A stretch of DNA of 36,689 nt from a virus. Positions 15,281-23,218 of the stretch are shown here, one piece after another. The DNA lies in the IMG/VR virus record IMGVR_UViG_3300046718_000243, positions 1 to 36,689 of that record. One strand, given 5' to 3'. The first letter of the stretch is position 1. Each line of letters begins with the position of its first letter. The notes under the pieces are model-generated. The model made no database searches. It was not told where the DNA came from and saw only the letters and a list, made by a program, of their open reading frames with translations. The translations under genes and the position numbers were made by a program.

Positions 15281-15601
15281 GTGCCGCTCTACCTGTTCAA
15301 GACTTCCGCAGGTGAAATCGTCGAGGAGTTCTTCCCGATGGCGAGCGCGCCGCGCATCGGGTCCACGGTGACGATCAAAGGGCATGGGCGGGCGCGTCGG
15401 CTGCCCTCGAACATCGGCATCGAAGCCTTCGATCCGAGCCACGTCGCGCTGGGCTTTCCGCGCGTGCTCGACGACACCGGCCCGAACGAGATCCAGGCCG
15501 ACTACCCGCATGTGGACAAGGACGGCTACTGCGCCTTCGCCAGCAAGCGCGAGATCAACGAGTTCTCGGCCAAACACCCCCGATACCGCTACGACGCATA
15601 G
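15281..15601 (+). CDS. Small FmdB-like protein without zinc cysteines
   Basis: A 106-residue protein from GTG 15281, six bases after the portal. The start MPLYLFKTSAGEIVEEFFPM recalls FmdB-type zinc-ribbon proteins (MPxYEYxC..G..xE..xPM), but the paired cysteines are absent; the only Cys is late (DGYCAF). The C-terminal HVDKDGYCAFASKREINEFS-like segment suggests a helix-turn unit. Phages often place such short proteins between portal and scaffold or protease genes. Function unknown; homology to FmdB is only pattern-level. A ribosome-binding site is weak, so coupling to the portal gene is likely. Confidence 0.55.
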   Translation: MPLYLFKTSAGEIVEEFFPMASAPRIGSTVTIKGHGRARRLPSNIGIEAFDPSHVALGFPRVLDDTGPNEIQADYPHVDKDGYCAFASKREINEFSAKHPRYRYDA

Positions 15602-15610
15602 AGGAACCAC

Positions 15611-16927
15611 ATGGCATCCCGTCCGCTCGCTTCGTCCGGCCTAGCTCCGAGCATTCAGGCCCAGATCGGCTCCGCGCTGGCGGATCCTGAGATCCAGAGC
15701 GCCAAGGGCATTCGGGCGGGGATCGTCAAGCCTTCGAAGTCGATGGGCAGCGAGACGAAGAACATCCCCAAGGAGCCCGTCCAGCGCGTGCGCGAGGACG
15801 TGGAGAGCGCGCCGGCCAAGCGCGGTTCGAAGAAGATTCAGGTAGCGAAGGCCGAGCCGGCCGCGCTCCCTAAGCCGCGCCCATCACGCGAGTCGATCCG
15901 CATTGAGGAGGAGCGCGCGGCGCGGATCGACGCCTTCGGAGAAGCCGCCGAGGAGATTGCCAAGCGCCAGGAACTCGAAGACGAGGACCGCGACTACCCC
16001 GAGTCGAAGAAGATCGACGCCGGGGACGAGGAAGAACAAGCCGAGGAGAGCGCGGACGACGCGGCTCCCGAGGCAGAAGAGACCACCGAAGAAGCGTCCA
16101 GCGTGGACGAGGCTTCGGATGAAGCCGAACCGGAAGCAGAAGACGAGCACCTGTCACTCGACAAGGCACGCAAGCTCCTGCGTCTGGACGGCTGGAAAAC
16201 GTCCGCTCTCGACAAGCTCTCCGACGAGGAGGCGATTGAACTCGCTTCCCATCGCCTGAAAGTTCGTCGAGGCGTGGACGCAATGGCCGCAGAGCTGGCG
16301 GGATTGAAGAAGACTGGAACGACAGCCAAGCCGATCGAGCAGAACCCCACGTCACCCGAGGGACAGCAAGTAACGCCTGCCACGTCCTCTCCGACAGGGT
16401 TCGACTCGAAGAAGGCCGCCACGAAGTTCCTGGAGCTTTACTCCCAAGGCGATGCGGACGCTCTGGCGGATGGGTTGGACCACACGGCGCGATGGAGTCA
16501 GGGATACGCCGACAAAGCGGTGAAGACCGCAGTTGACGCCTTGAAGGCTGAGTTTCAGCCCTATCTCCAGGCGCTCGGGTCTCTCCAGCTCAATGCGGCC
16601 AGAACCAGGCTCGCGGGTGTGTACCCCGAGCTGGCTGACGAAAACCGTTTCGCCAAGGTGCTAGAGAAGGCCCGCAAGTTCGACAAGACGGCCTACGAAA
16701 ACGTAGACGATCTTCTCTCGGACGCAGCGGCAGCCGTGCTCGGCCCCAAGGCAAGAAAAATGGCTCAGCAAGCGGCGGCGCGTTCGGCGCGGTCACGCGG
16801 GCAGATGAGCACTTCGACGCGGCAGATGCGGTCTTCGCCCATGACGGCGGACGATCGTTTCGTGGCTGTCGCCGAGGCTGCGCTGCACGGGGACCTCGAT
16901 GAAGCGGCGGAGCGTGCTCGCATGTAG
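15611..16927 (+). CDS. Scaffold-like capsid assembly protein
   Basis: A 438-residue protein just upstream of the capsid gene. Residues 95-190 are extremely acidic, with runs of Glu/Asp/Ala (EEEQAEESADDAAPEAEETT). The C-terminal third is helical and basic (AARTRLAGVYPELADENRFA; RKMAQQAAARSARSRGQMST), as expected for a scaffolding protein whose basic helix binds the coat protein. No protease signature is visible, so it is not an obvious protease-scaffold fusion. Length is larger than T7 gp9 (about 300), partly because of the acidic block. Function is inferred from position, charge pattern and helicity. Confidence 0.7.
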   Translation: MASRPLASSGLAPSIQAQIGSALADPEIQSAKGIRAGIVKPSKSMGSETKNIPKEPVQRVREDVESAPAKRGSKKIQVAKAEPAALPKPRPSRESIRIEEERAARIDAFGEAAEEIAKRQELEDEDRDYPESKKIDAGDEEEQAEESADDAAPEAEETTEEASSVDEASDEAEPEAEDEHLSLDKARKLLRLDGWKTSALDKLSDEEAIELASHRLKVRRGVDAMAAELAGLKKTGTTAKPIEQNPTSPEGQQVTPATSSPTGFDSKKAATKFLELYSQGDADALADGLDHTARWSQGYADKAVKTAVDALKAEFQPYLQALGSLQLNAARTRLAGVYPELADENRFAKVLEKARKFDKTAYENVDDLLSDAAAAVLGPKARKMAQQAAARSARSRGQMSTSTRQMRSSPMTADDRFVAVAEAALHGDLDEAAERARM

Positions 16928-16940
16928 AGCCGGATTGCAG

Positions 16941-16957
16941 GCGGGCAGAAAGCCCGC
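16941..16957 (+). promoter_or_regulatory. Hairpin upstream of the capsid gene
   Basis: A perfect 6-bp GC stem (gcgggc / gcccgc) with a 5-base loop (agaaa) in the 40-base gap between scaffold and capsid genes. It lacks a T-run, so it is not a standard terminator. It ends just before gaggtaa, the ribosome-binding site of the capsid start at 16968, and could stabilise or set the 5' end of a capsid message. Confidence 0.45.
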
Positions 16958-16967
16958 GAGGTAAATC

Positions 16968-18176
16968 GTGGCAGGCGTTCCGGTCAATGCTTTCACCGAA
17001 ACTGTTCGGTTGACGGGGTTGACTGTCTTCACTGGTGCTCGGGACATCATCAACGATTCCCAGAAGACCAACTACAACACTCAGGGCTACCTCATGCGAG
17101 GCCAGCCCATGTCTTCCGTCATTCAAGGCGGAACGCAGATCGTCGATGACATCTTCCTGTCGGCGGTTCGCAAGGCGCGTCCTTATCGAGCAGGCGCGAA
17201 ACAGTCCTACTCCAACCCGCAAACGGGCATCCAACTGGCCTGCCCGTGGCGTCAGTTCATCACGGACATCACGTGGGACGACACCGAACGCGAGTTGAAC
17301 GAGGGCGCTGCGCGAGAGGGAAACCGCTCGCTCCAGCTCAAGGACATCTGGACCAAGAAGCAGATGGTCACGTACTCGGACTGGTGCGACTTCACCGAGG
17401 AGTTGTACTGGAACGTTCCGGACAAGACGCGCATGGAGGACGCCAACGGCGACCTCATGTACAGCTTCCCGGCGCTCATCAACGAGTTCACGTCGGGCCT
17501 GTACCCGGCTGCGGCTCCTGGTGGTTTGTGGTCCACGAAGCTCGGGATCGACCCGACTGCGGCCGGGCAGACTCGCTGGGATAACCAGCGGTTCGCCTAC
17601 ACCGACGTGAACGTGGCCTCCACGTCCGGCGGCATCAAGAGTGGGTCTCTCATCTCCGTCTTCAAGACGGCTTTCAACAAGCTCGATCTGAGACCTCCGC
17701 CTCAGTTCAAGGAATACTTCGAGGCGGCGAACGCGAAGCCCGCGAGCTTTGTGGCCTGTTCGCAGAAGGGTCAAACCTTCGTCTGGGACATGTACATGAG
17801 TTCCCAGAACCGTTGGAGCGATCAGATGGACCCGTGGGGGATGCCGACCTTCGGTGGTGTCCCGTTCGTGTACGTCGGTCAGCTCGACGGCGCTCCGCTG
17901 TATCCCACGGGAACGGCCGGCGCGCTTTCGACCGAAGATGCGTTCGTGACTGCGGCTGCGTGTGGCCCTCGCTACAAGCTGATCCAGTCCGAATACATCA
18001 AGCAGTTCTATCATAGCAAATTCACGTTCCGGAACCTCGGCGTGATGGACGATCGGGCTCAGCCCACGTCGCACACCATGCCGCTCCTGACGTGGACCAA
18101 CCTCTTCCCGAGAAGCCTCTACCGTCAGGGTGAAATCTATCCCTCCTCGGTCGCGGCCTTCGCTACTGGCTTCTAA
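16968..18176 (+). CDS. Major capsid protein
   Basis: A 402-residue protein from GTG 16968, seven bases after a good gaggtaa site. Capsid-like signatures include an early extended arm (TNYNTQGYLMRGQPMSSVIQ), a helix-and-strand middle (VTYSDWCDFTEELYWNVPDK), and QMDPWGMPTFGGVPFVYVGQ before a long C-terminal beta-rich region ending MPLLTWTNLFPRSLYRQGEI, a layout seen in many about 400-residue coat proteins of short- and long-tailed phages. The fold is presumably HK97-like. It follows the acidic scaffold-like gene and precedes a small beta-rich protein, as expected for coat plus decoration. No cleaved prodomain is evident. Confidence 0.85.
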   Translation: MAGVPVNAFTETVRLTGLTVFTGARDIINDSQKTNYNTQGYLMRGQPMSSVIQGGTQIVDDIFLSAVRKARPYRAGAKQSYSNPQTGIQLACPWRQFITDITWDDTERELNEGAAREGNRSLQLKDIWTKKQMVTYSDWCDFTEELYWNVPDKTRMEDANGDLMYSFPALINEFTSGLYPAAAPGGLWSTKLGIDPTAAGQTRWDNQRFAYTDVNVASTSGGIKSGSLISVFKTAFNKLDLRPPPQFKEYFEAANAKPASFVACSQKGQTFVWDMYMSSQNRWSDQMDPWGMPTFGGVPFVYVGQLDGAPLYPTGTAGALSTEDAFVTAAACGPRYKLIQSEYIKQFYHSKFTFRNLGVMDDRAQPTSHTMPLLTWTNLFPRSLYRQGEIYPSSVAAFATGF

Positions 18177-18188
18177 GGGGGTGCCACC

Positions 18189-18665
18189 ATGGGAAATCTC
18201 GTAGACATCCTCCCGCCCGTCGGTTTCGACCAAGACAACGACGAATTCCGAATGATCAATGGAACCGGTGTCGCGCTCGCAATCGGCGACATCCTGCAAG
18301 TGGACACTTCTTCGGGCTCGCTCGACGCGGTGTCCAAGCTCTTTACCAAGGTTCGTGTCCCCGACACGACTGCGGCCCTTACCGCAGCCGCCACGTTCTG
18401 CGTCTGCATGGAGGCCATTCCGATCGGCGGAACGGGTCGATTCCGAGTTGAGGGCGATGCTCTCTGCTCGGAGGACAACTCGGCCATCGTTGTCGGAAGC
18501 CCGCTGTGCGTGACCTTGAACGCCAAAACCCTCCACCTTGCGACGATCGCCACGGCGAACTTCTCGAAGGTGGTCGGAATTGCCAAGGCCGCGAACAGCT
18601 CGACGGCCGGTGTGTTCAATGTCCAGTTCTCCGGTTTCCGTGGCTTCGGCCACTCGGGGGTGTAA
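18189..18665 (+). CDS. Probable capsid decoration protein
   Basis: A 158-residue protein behind aaggggg, 12 bases after the capsid gene. Almost wholly beta-rich with turn-rich strands (MINGTGVALAIGDILQVDTS; RFRVEGDALCSEDNSAIVVG; LHLATIATANFSKVVGIAKA), matching the general layout of capsid cement/decoration proteins such as the gpD-like or DUF2190-like types (IGD...V..A...G). The end FSGFRGFGHSGV is Gly/Phe-rich. Such trimers sit on capsid faces and stabilise them. Position supports this; the exact family is not determined. Confidence 0.6.
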   Translation: MGNLVDILPPVGFDQDNDEFRMINGTGVALAIGDILQVDTSSGSLDAVSKLFTKVRVPDTTAALTAAATFCVCMEAIPIGGTGRFRVEGDALCSEDNSAIVVGSPLCVTLNAKTLHLATIATANFSKVVGIAKAANSSTAGVFNVQFSGFRGFGHSGV

Positions 18666-18668
18666 GCC

Positions 18669-19724
18669 ATGGGTTCACTGATTCCGGCTGGACCGACAGA
18701 CACCACTGGCGGAAGTGCGACCAAGCACCTTCCCGACGTTGTTGCAGTCAGAGGGAACGTCTTGACGTTCTCGAAGACGGACAGCTCGGGGAACACCCTG
18801 ACCGTAGACACCACCGATGGATCCACGATCGCGGGTGCCTCCTCGGTTGTCCTCTCCTATCAGGGTGATGCAATCAGCCTGCTCGCGCCCGATACGGGCA
18901 CGGACTGGGTTGTGGTCGGCGGCAACTCAAACACGACCGTTGGAACGCACGAGGCGTTGACGGCGACTCACGGGGCGACGGGCGCGGTTGTTGGCACCAC
19001 CAACATCCAGACCTTTGCCACGGGGGCCAAGACCTTCAACTCGGGCATTCTTGTGGCGACGAGGCCCAAGATCACGACCTCGATCGACGACTCGGGCGGG
19101 AACGAGGTCATCAAGACCCCGGCCACGGCGAGCGCGGTGAACGAAATCACCGTGACGAACGCGGCAACCGCTACGGATCCCGAAGTGTCGGCCACTGGGG
19201 GTGATAGCAATATCAACCTCAAGCTGACGGCCAAGGGCACGGGCGGGATCTACGTTGCCTCTCCGATCATCACGGGAGCCTTGCCCGGTGCGGCTGGAAA
19301 CAGAACCACCGCGGCCAAGCTCCTGACCTCGATGACGGATAACACGGCGACGGATGCAATCACGGTGACGGTGCCGAACGCGGCTCACTGTGCGGGCATC
19401 TTCGTGTGGGCGTCGGGCTCTCTGGGTGACTGCGACTCGACGCACACGCAGGGGTACTTCATTGCCGTTTCGCGTCTTTCGGGCGCGACGACCTTGACGA
19501 CCGTTTCGACGGCTTTCGGATCCGCGAAGAACACGGGTGCGACGGCTGACGCGACGACCACGATCGCAGTTTCTGCCAATGCTGGCGCGGTCGGGGCAAC
19601 CCAGACCTTCACCATCACGGCCAAGGTTGCGAAGTCCACTGGCTCTGCCGCAAACCACATCTGCAACGTCTATGCGCAGATCGTGAACGGCAAGTCCACG
19701 GGCATCACCATGGTCGCTGCCTAG
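18669..19724 (+). CDS. Beta-rich virion protein, fibre-like
   Basis: A 351-residue protein, low in charged residues and very rich in Thr, Ala, Gly and Ser. The middle (VTNAATATDPEVSATGGDSN; INLKLTAKGTGGIYVASPII) has the 'NLxLxAKGTGxIxV' rung seen in trimeric fibre-type or head-fibre proteins, and the C-terminus is a beta-sandwich-like domain (FTITAKVAKSTGSAANHICN). The location, next to the capsid and decoration genes and before a hairpin, suggests a head fibre or other surface structural protein. I cannot assign a named family. Start ATG 18669 follows a gggggtg tract. Confidence 0.6.
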   Translation: MGSLIPAGPTDTTGGSATKHLPDVVAVRGNVLTFSKTDSSGNTLTVDTTDGSTIAGASSVVLSYQGDAISLLAPDTGTDWVVVGGNSNTTVGTHEALTATHGATGAVVGTTNIQTFATGAKTFNSGILVATRPKITTSIDDSGGNEVIKTPATASAVNEITVTNAATATDPEVSATGGDSNINLKLTAKGTGGIYVASPIITGALPGAAGNRTTAAKLLTSMTDNTATDAITVTVPNAAHCAGIFVWASGSLGDCDSTHTQGYFIAVSRLSGATTLTTVSTAFGSAKNTGATADATTTIAVSANAGAVGATQTFTITAKVAKSTGSAANHICNVYAQIVNGKSTGITMVAA

Positions 19725-19738
19725 TTTCTGTTCTCTCC

Positions 19739-19779
19739 GGGGCTGGCGGTGGTCTTCTTCCTCCGCTGCCGCTAGCCCC
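19739..19779 (+). terminator. Strong intergenic hairpin, terminator-like
   Basis: The arms 19739-19753 and 19765-19779 can pair over 15 positions (ggggctggcggtggt with gctgccgctagcccc after its neighbouring g), using four or five G-U pairs, around an 11-base C/T loop. It lies in the 66-base gap between the head and tail blocks. No T-run follows (acctttcacct), so it may be a weak terminator, an RNA-stabilising element or a processing site. Confidence 0.55.
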
Positions 19780-19790
19780 ACCTTTCACCT

Positions 19791-20159
19791 ATGCCCAAGT
19801 TCGAGAGCTACCCCGATAACGTCGTAGGCACGGCGAACCCGTCCGGGGAACAAATCTCGATCTCGGGGACCAATTCGATCGAGGCGACGACGGTACACGC
19901 GCCTCCGGCTCAGCCTGACGCCTACGACGAGCTGACGATCGAGGCCGTGGGTGTAGACCCCGGCGTCCGCCACAAGGTCACGCTCATGTGGGGCAGCGAT
20001 CTCGTTTCGGACTACGTGCCGGTGATCGTCTCGCCCGAGGTCGGGCCGATCGTGATCATCGACTCGCGCAAGCTCCAGCGTGGCCGACCAGTCAAGGCGT
20101 TCGCGGACACGGCGGACGTGATCCTGCTCTACGTCAAGGTGGGCAAGGTGACACCGTGA
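19791..20159 (+). CDS. Small beta-rich structural protein
   Basis: A 122-residue protein starting 12 bases after the hairpin, with no strong ribosome-binding site (tcacct precedes the ATG). Strands dominate: EQISISGTNSIEATTVHAPP, ELTIEAVGVDPGVRHKVTLM and SPEVGPIVIIDSRKLQRGRP, suggesting an Ig-like or jelly-roll sandwich. The next gene overlaps its stop by one base (TGATG), so the pair is co-translated; this protein may anchor or cap the fibre. Family not recognised. Confidence 0.6.
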   Translation: MPKFESYPDNVVGTANPSGEQISISGTNSIEATTVHAPPAQPDAYDELTIEAVGVDPGVRHKVTLMWGSDLVSDYVPVIVSPEVGPIVIIDSRKLQRGRPVKAFADTADVILLYVKVGKVTP

Positions 20160-21820
20160 TGGGCTACGCGCTCACCGAAGCCGCGATGGCGGTGACGATC
20201 CTGGACGGCGCGCAGGATGTCTACTCGCTGCGGACGCTCGGAAACGGGCATCTCCAGGCCCTTCCGGGTGACGGGACGCCGCTGTCGGTTCCCGTTCACA
20301 CGCACGCGGACAACACGCAAGGCGGAAACACCCTGACGATTCCAACCATCGCGGACTTCACGAACGCGCAGCATGATCATTCCTCGGCTGCGATGGGCGG
20401 CGCGATCCCCAACTACGTGGGAGCAACGGTCAGCCTGTTTGGAGTGCCGGGACTTGTCCCGGGTGCGCCGTTCGATACTGGCCGGAGCCAGATCCTTCTT
20501 GGAAATGGCCTTTGGACGACGTTCTCCGGCGACTGGACGAACGACGGATCGGGCGTGGCTACGATCGCGGCCAAGGCGGTGACGCTGGCGAAGATGGCGG
20601 ACATGGCGACGGCTTCCCTGATCTACCGCAAGACTGCGGGATCAGGAGCGCCGGAAGTCAACACGCTCGCCACGCTGAAGACTGATCTGGGCCTCACGGG
20701 CACGAACTCTGGCGATCAGACGATCACACTTACAGGCGACGTGACCGGCGGCGGCACGGGATCCTTCGCCACTACCATCGCCTCGCACGCAGTCACCTAC
20801 GCGAAGATGCAGCAGGTTGCGACGACGCAACGGCTACTTGGCCTGGACGGCACGGCTCCAGGCGACATCGCCGAGCTTTCGATAACGAACGTCCTCAACT
20901 GGTTGGGGACCACTCGGGGCGATATCGTCCATCGCAGCCTTTCGAGTTGGGGTGTGCTTTCGGCGTCAACCGATGCGTATCCGCTCTGCTCTAACGGGGC
21001 GTCGGCGGGGCTTACCTACCAACAGCTCCGCACGGCCGGCATCACGGATGCAGCCGTCACCTACGCGAAGATCCAGAACGTCTCGGCGACGACGCGGCTG
21101 CTTGGAAGATCATCCTCGGGGGCCGGCGTCATCGAGGAATTGACACTCACGAATCCGCTGACGATCAGCGCGGGCGCGGTCAGTGCGGCAACGGCCACGA
21201 CAAGCACGCCTGGAATCGTCCAGTTGGCTACCGACGGGGACACGTCCTCGACACACGCAGTAGTCGGAAACGACAGTCGCATGGAGAAGGGCGTCGAACA
21301 GACCGAGCGGTACTTCCGTTCGATGCTGCCGAACGATCTCGCGGGCATCGTGTCGATCTCGGGGACTGCCTACGCGGTCTACGTCGGACGGACGACCGTG
21401 ACGATGACGCCGAAGCACGTCTACATGTGGCTTTCGGCGCTCGGATCTGGCACGCAAACGGCGGAGATCGGGCTGTTCTCCTCGCCAGCGGCTCCGTCGC
21501 GTGCGGGTCAGACGCTTACGAAGCTCGTCGCCACGGGAACGGTTGACGGCTTGATTTCAGTCGGGACAACCGGCGTCAAGGGCAACACGAGCGCGTTCAG
21601 CACGTCGGTCGCGGCCGGGACCTATCTCTGGGGTGTGTTCCGCGTCGCCAATGCGACGACGCAGCCGACGATCTTCGCGCTCACTCAGGACAACTCGCAG
21701 GGGAACGTCTTGTCGGTCACGGGCGCGAGCGCGCTGACAAGCATGACGACTCAGGCGTTTGCGCTCATCACGGCCTCGGCTGGGGCGATGTGCCCCGACC
21801 TCATCGTGACGCTGGATTAG
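20159..21820 (+). CDS. Tail fibre with HxH motifs and triplicated module
   Basis: A 553-residue protein. It has two histidine motifs early: VHTHADNTQGG and FTNAQHDHSSAAMGG, the latter a recognisable phage-fibre segment (metal-binding HxH motifs occur in trimeric needles and fibres). Three related modules follow at about residues 139, 210 and 297: AVTLAKMADMATASLIYRKT, AVTYAKMQQVATTQRLLGLD and AVTYAKIQNVSATTRLLGRS, each ending in E-x-L/I-T/S. The C-terminal 190 residues form a beta-rich head domain after TPGIVQLATDGDTSSTHAVV, a known fibre-tip repeat style. It probably binds a host receptor. Start ATG 20159 is fixed by coupling. Confidence 0.75.
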   Translation: MGYALTEAAMAVTILDGAQDVYSLRTLGNGHLQALPGDGTPLSVPVHTHADNTQGGNTLTIPTIADFTNAQHDHSSAAMGGAIPNYVGATVSLFGVPGLVPGAPFDTGRSQILLGNGLWTTFSGDWTNDGSGVATIAAKAVTLAKMADMATASLIYRKTAGSGAPEVNTLATLKTDLGLTGTNSGDQTITLTGDVTGGGTGSFATTIASHAVTYAKMQQVATTQRLLGLDGTAPGDIAELSITNVLNWLGTTRGDIVHRSLSSWGVLSASTDAYPLCSNGASAGLTYQQLRTAGITDAAVTYAKIQNVSATTRLLGRSSSGAGVIEELTLTNPLTISAGAVSAATATTSTPGIVQLATDGDTSSTHAVVGNDSRMEKGVEQTERYFRSMLPNDLAGIVSISGTAYAVYVGRTTVTMTPKHVYMWLSALGSGTQTAEIGLFSSPAAPSRAGQTLTKLVATGTVDGLISVGTTGVKGNTSAFSTSVAAGTYLWGVFRVANATTQPTIFALTQDNSQGNVLSVTGASALTSMTTQAFALITASAGAMCPDLIVTLD

Positions 21821-21831
21821 GAGACAGAGCC

Positions 21832-22011
21832 ATGCCGGCAAAATGGGAACGATGCGTCCAGGAAGTGAAGCACAAGAGTCCGCATGTGAACGCCTATGCG
21901 GTCTGCACGAAATCGACGGGGCTGACGCGGACGGGGACCCCGACGAGGAAGAACGTCCATCACAACTCCATCCGCCACAAGAAAACAGCGAGAGGATACA
22001 CAGGAAGATGA
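21832..22011 (+). CDS. Small basic phage protein
   Basis: A 59-residue protein behind ggagacagagcc. It reads MPAKWERCVQEVKHKSPHVN then AYAVCTKSTGL, matching a short phage motif (C-V-x-x-V-K..S.x-V-N-x-YAVC) I recall from small proteins near tail-adaptor genes. The remainder is basic and His-rich (TRKNVHHNSIRHKKTARGYT). Two Cys residues could form a metal or structural pair. Function unknown. A longer upstream ATG at 21790 would overlap the fibre gene and is less likely. Confidence 0.6.
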   Translation: MPAKWERCVQEVKHKSPHVNAYAVCTKSTGLTRTGTPTRKNVHHNSIRHKKTARGYTGR

Positions 22012-22268
22012 GCACCGACGAAATGCGTGGAGAGATGGTCGAGTACGCCGATCAGAGCGGCAAGTACCCGGCGCTCGTGGTCAACGGCGGGGAAGGCGAA
22101 GCGGCCGACCTCGTGGTGTTCGGAATGCCGGGATCTACGGCATCGAGCAAGGAAGGCGGGGGCGTCGCGCTCGTCACCAAGGTCAAGGCGTCCACGTTCA
22201 TCGCGGACGTTCGGCACACGACCATGAAGGGTCGCGCGCTCTACCCGTTCTGGGACAGGCGGCGCTAG
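22008..22268 (+). CDS. Small hypothetical protein
   Basis: An 86-residue protein in an ATGA overlap, with caggaag just ahead. Beta-rich centre (YPALVVNGGEGEAADLVVFG), a Gly/Ser linker, then GGGVALVTKVKASTFIADVR and a basic end. It is in the tail-adaptor neighbourhood and may be a small structural or assembly protein. No family recognised. Its stop overlaps the adaptor start by one base. Confidence 0.6.
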   Translation: MSTDEMRGEMVEYADQSGKYPALVVNGGEGEAADLVVFGMPGSTASSKEGGGVALVTKVKASTFIADVRHTTMKGRALYPFWDRRR

Positions 22269-23218
22269 TGCAACTGATCGAGGCTCAGCAGACCGTCTCG
22301 TATTCGATGGGGGATCCGCCGCCCCCGCCGCACATCCTGACGACGATCATCAACGATGCAGGGCAATGGTTCTGCGGCGCGCATGACTGGAACTTTCTCA
22401 TGCGCGGTCCGGCCCTCGTTGACTTGCGAGCCACGATCGCGGTTTCCGGGGGGATCTGGTCGCCATCGGCCAGGTCCCTCCAGTCTGTCGGCACCTTTGC
22501 GAACTACCAATTCCTGACGGGTGATCAAATCATCATCACGAGCGGGACGGGCGTGACGGTTGGGAGCTACGTCGTCGAGGACAAGTTCTCGGATGACGTG
22601 ATCATCCTGGCTACGTCGCTCGGACTGGCGACGACGGACGTGGCGGGAGAGATGAAGCTGCCGTGGGCGCGGCTGCCGGACGACTTCGCGGAGATGCTTC
22701 CGGGTTTCCCGGTCGGTGGGCCTGGAACCGGAATCACCGTGGACATGGTGGATTCGGCCGACACGGAGGGCCGGCGTGCGACGACTCAGGCGGGCACGAC
22801 GGCGGCGTATCTGTGCGCGGTGACGCAGGCGCGGCCGGTTGGCGGAGGGGTCTCGGTTCCCCGGCTCAATCACTACCCCGAATGCACGGGCGGGCAGCCT
22901 GGAGCGTTCTCGATCATGTACCGCAGTTCGATGTTCCCGGTCACGTCGGCCGTCCAAGAGTTCGACATGCCGAGGTGGGCGGAGCCGGCGTTCCGCGAGA
23001 CGCTCCGAGCCTTCGCTAGAGGAGTCGAGGAAGAGGACGAGGGAACGGTCACGGATCGGCTGGAGAAGCTCGTGCAGGGCGCGCTGTGGGCTCAGGCGGT
23101 CGATCAGGACTCCAGGCTCCAGACGAGCTTCGGGCCGGTCGAGCGGGGCGCGTTTGCTCGGGCGATCGGGCGCGTGGGCGTGCCGATTGCCGACTTCGAC
23201 ATCCAGGGGCCGATGTGA
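22268..23218 (+). CDS. Head-tail adaptor-like protein (T7 gp11-like position)
   Basis: A 316-residue protein from GTG 22268. The N-terminus has the pattern of portal-attached adaptors: IINDAGQWFCGAHDWNFLMR then a strand block, and after about 120 residues MKLPWARLPDDFAEMLPGFP, where adaptors usually have 'LPDDF'. A beta-rich middle and the helical end (AEPAFRETLRAFARGVEEED) complete the fold. By position it is directly before the nozzle gene, as gp11 is before gp12 in T7. It would form the ring joining portal to nozzle. The call rests on pattern and synteny, not on close sequence identity. Confidence 0.65.
   Translation: MQLIEAQQTVSYSMGDPPPPPHILTTIINDAGQWFCGAHDWNFLMRGPALVDLRATIAVSGGIWSPSARSLQSVGTFANYQFLTGDQIIITSGTGVTVGSYVVEDKFSDDVIILATSLGLATTDVAGEMKLPWARLPDDFAEMLPGFPVGGPGTGITVDMVDSADTEGRRATTQAGTTAAYLCAVTQARPVGGGVSVPRLNHYPECTGGQPGAFSIMYRSSMFPVTSAVQEFDMPRWAEPAFRETLRAFARGVEEEDEGTVTDRLEKLVQGALWAQAVDQDSRLQTSFGPVERGAFARAIGRVGVPIADFDIQGPM

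Noticed and set aside
17009-17040. ttgacg...ttgact promoter-like hexamers
   Set aside because: They lie within the capsid coding sequence and have no -10 element at a usable distance.
16590-18653. A 687-codon open frame on the minus strand across the scaffold and capsid genes
   Set aside because: It is the mirror of strongly coding + strand genes in GC-rich DNA, has an Arg/His/Val/Glu-skewed composition, no ribosome-binding site and no recognisable motif.
19725-19790. A classical rho-independent terminator
   Set aside because: The stem is strong but no T-run follows, so it is listed only as terminator-like.
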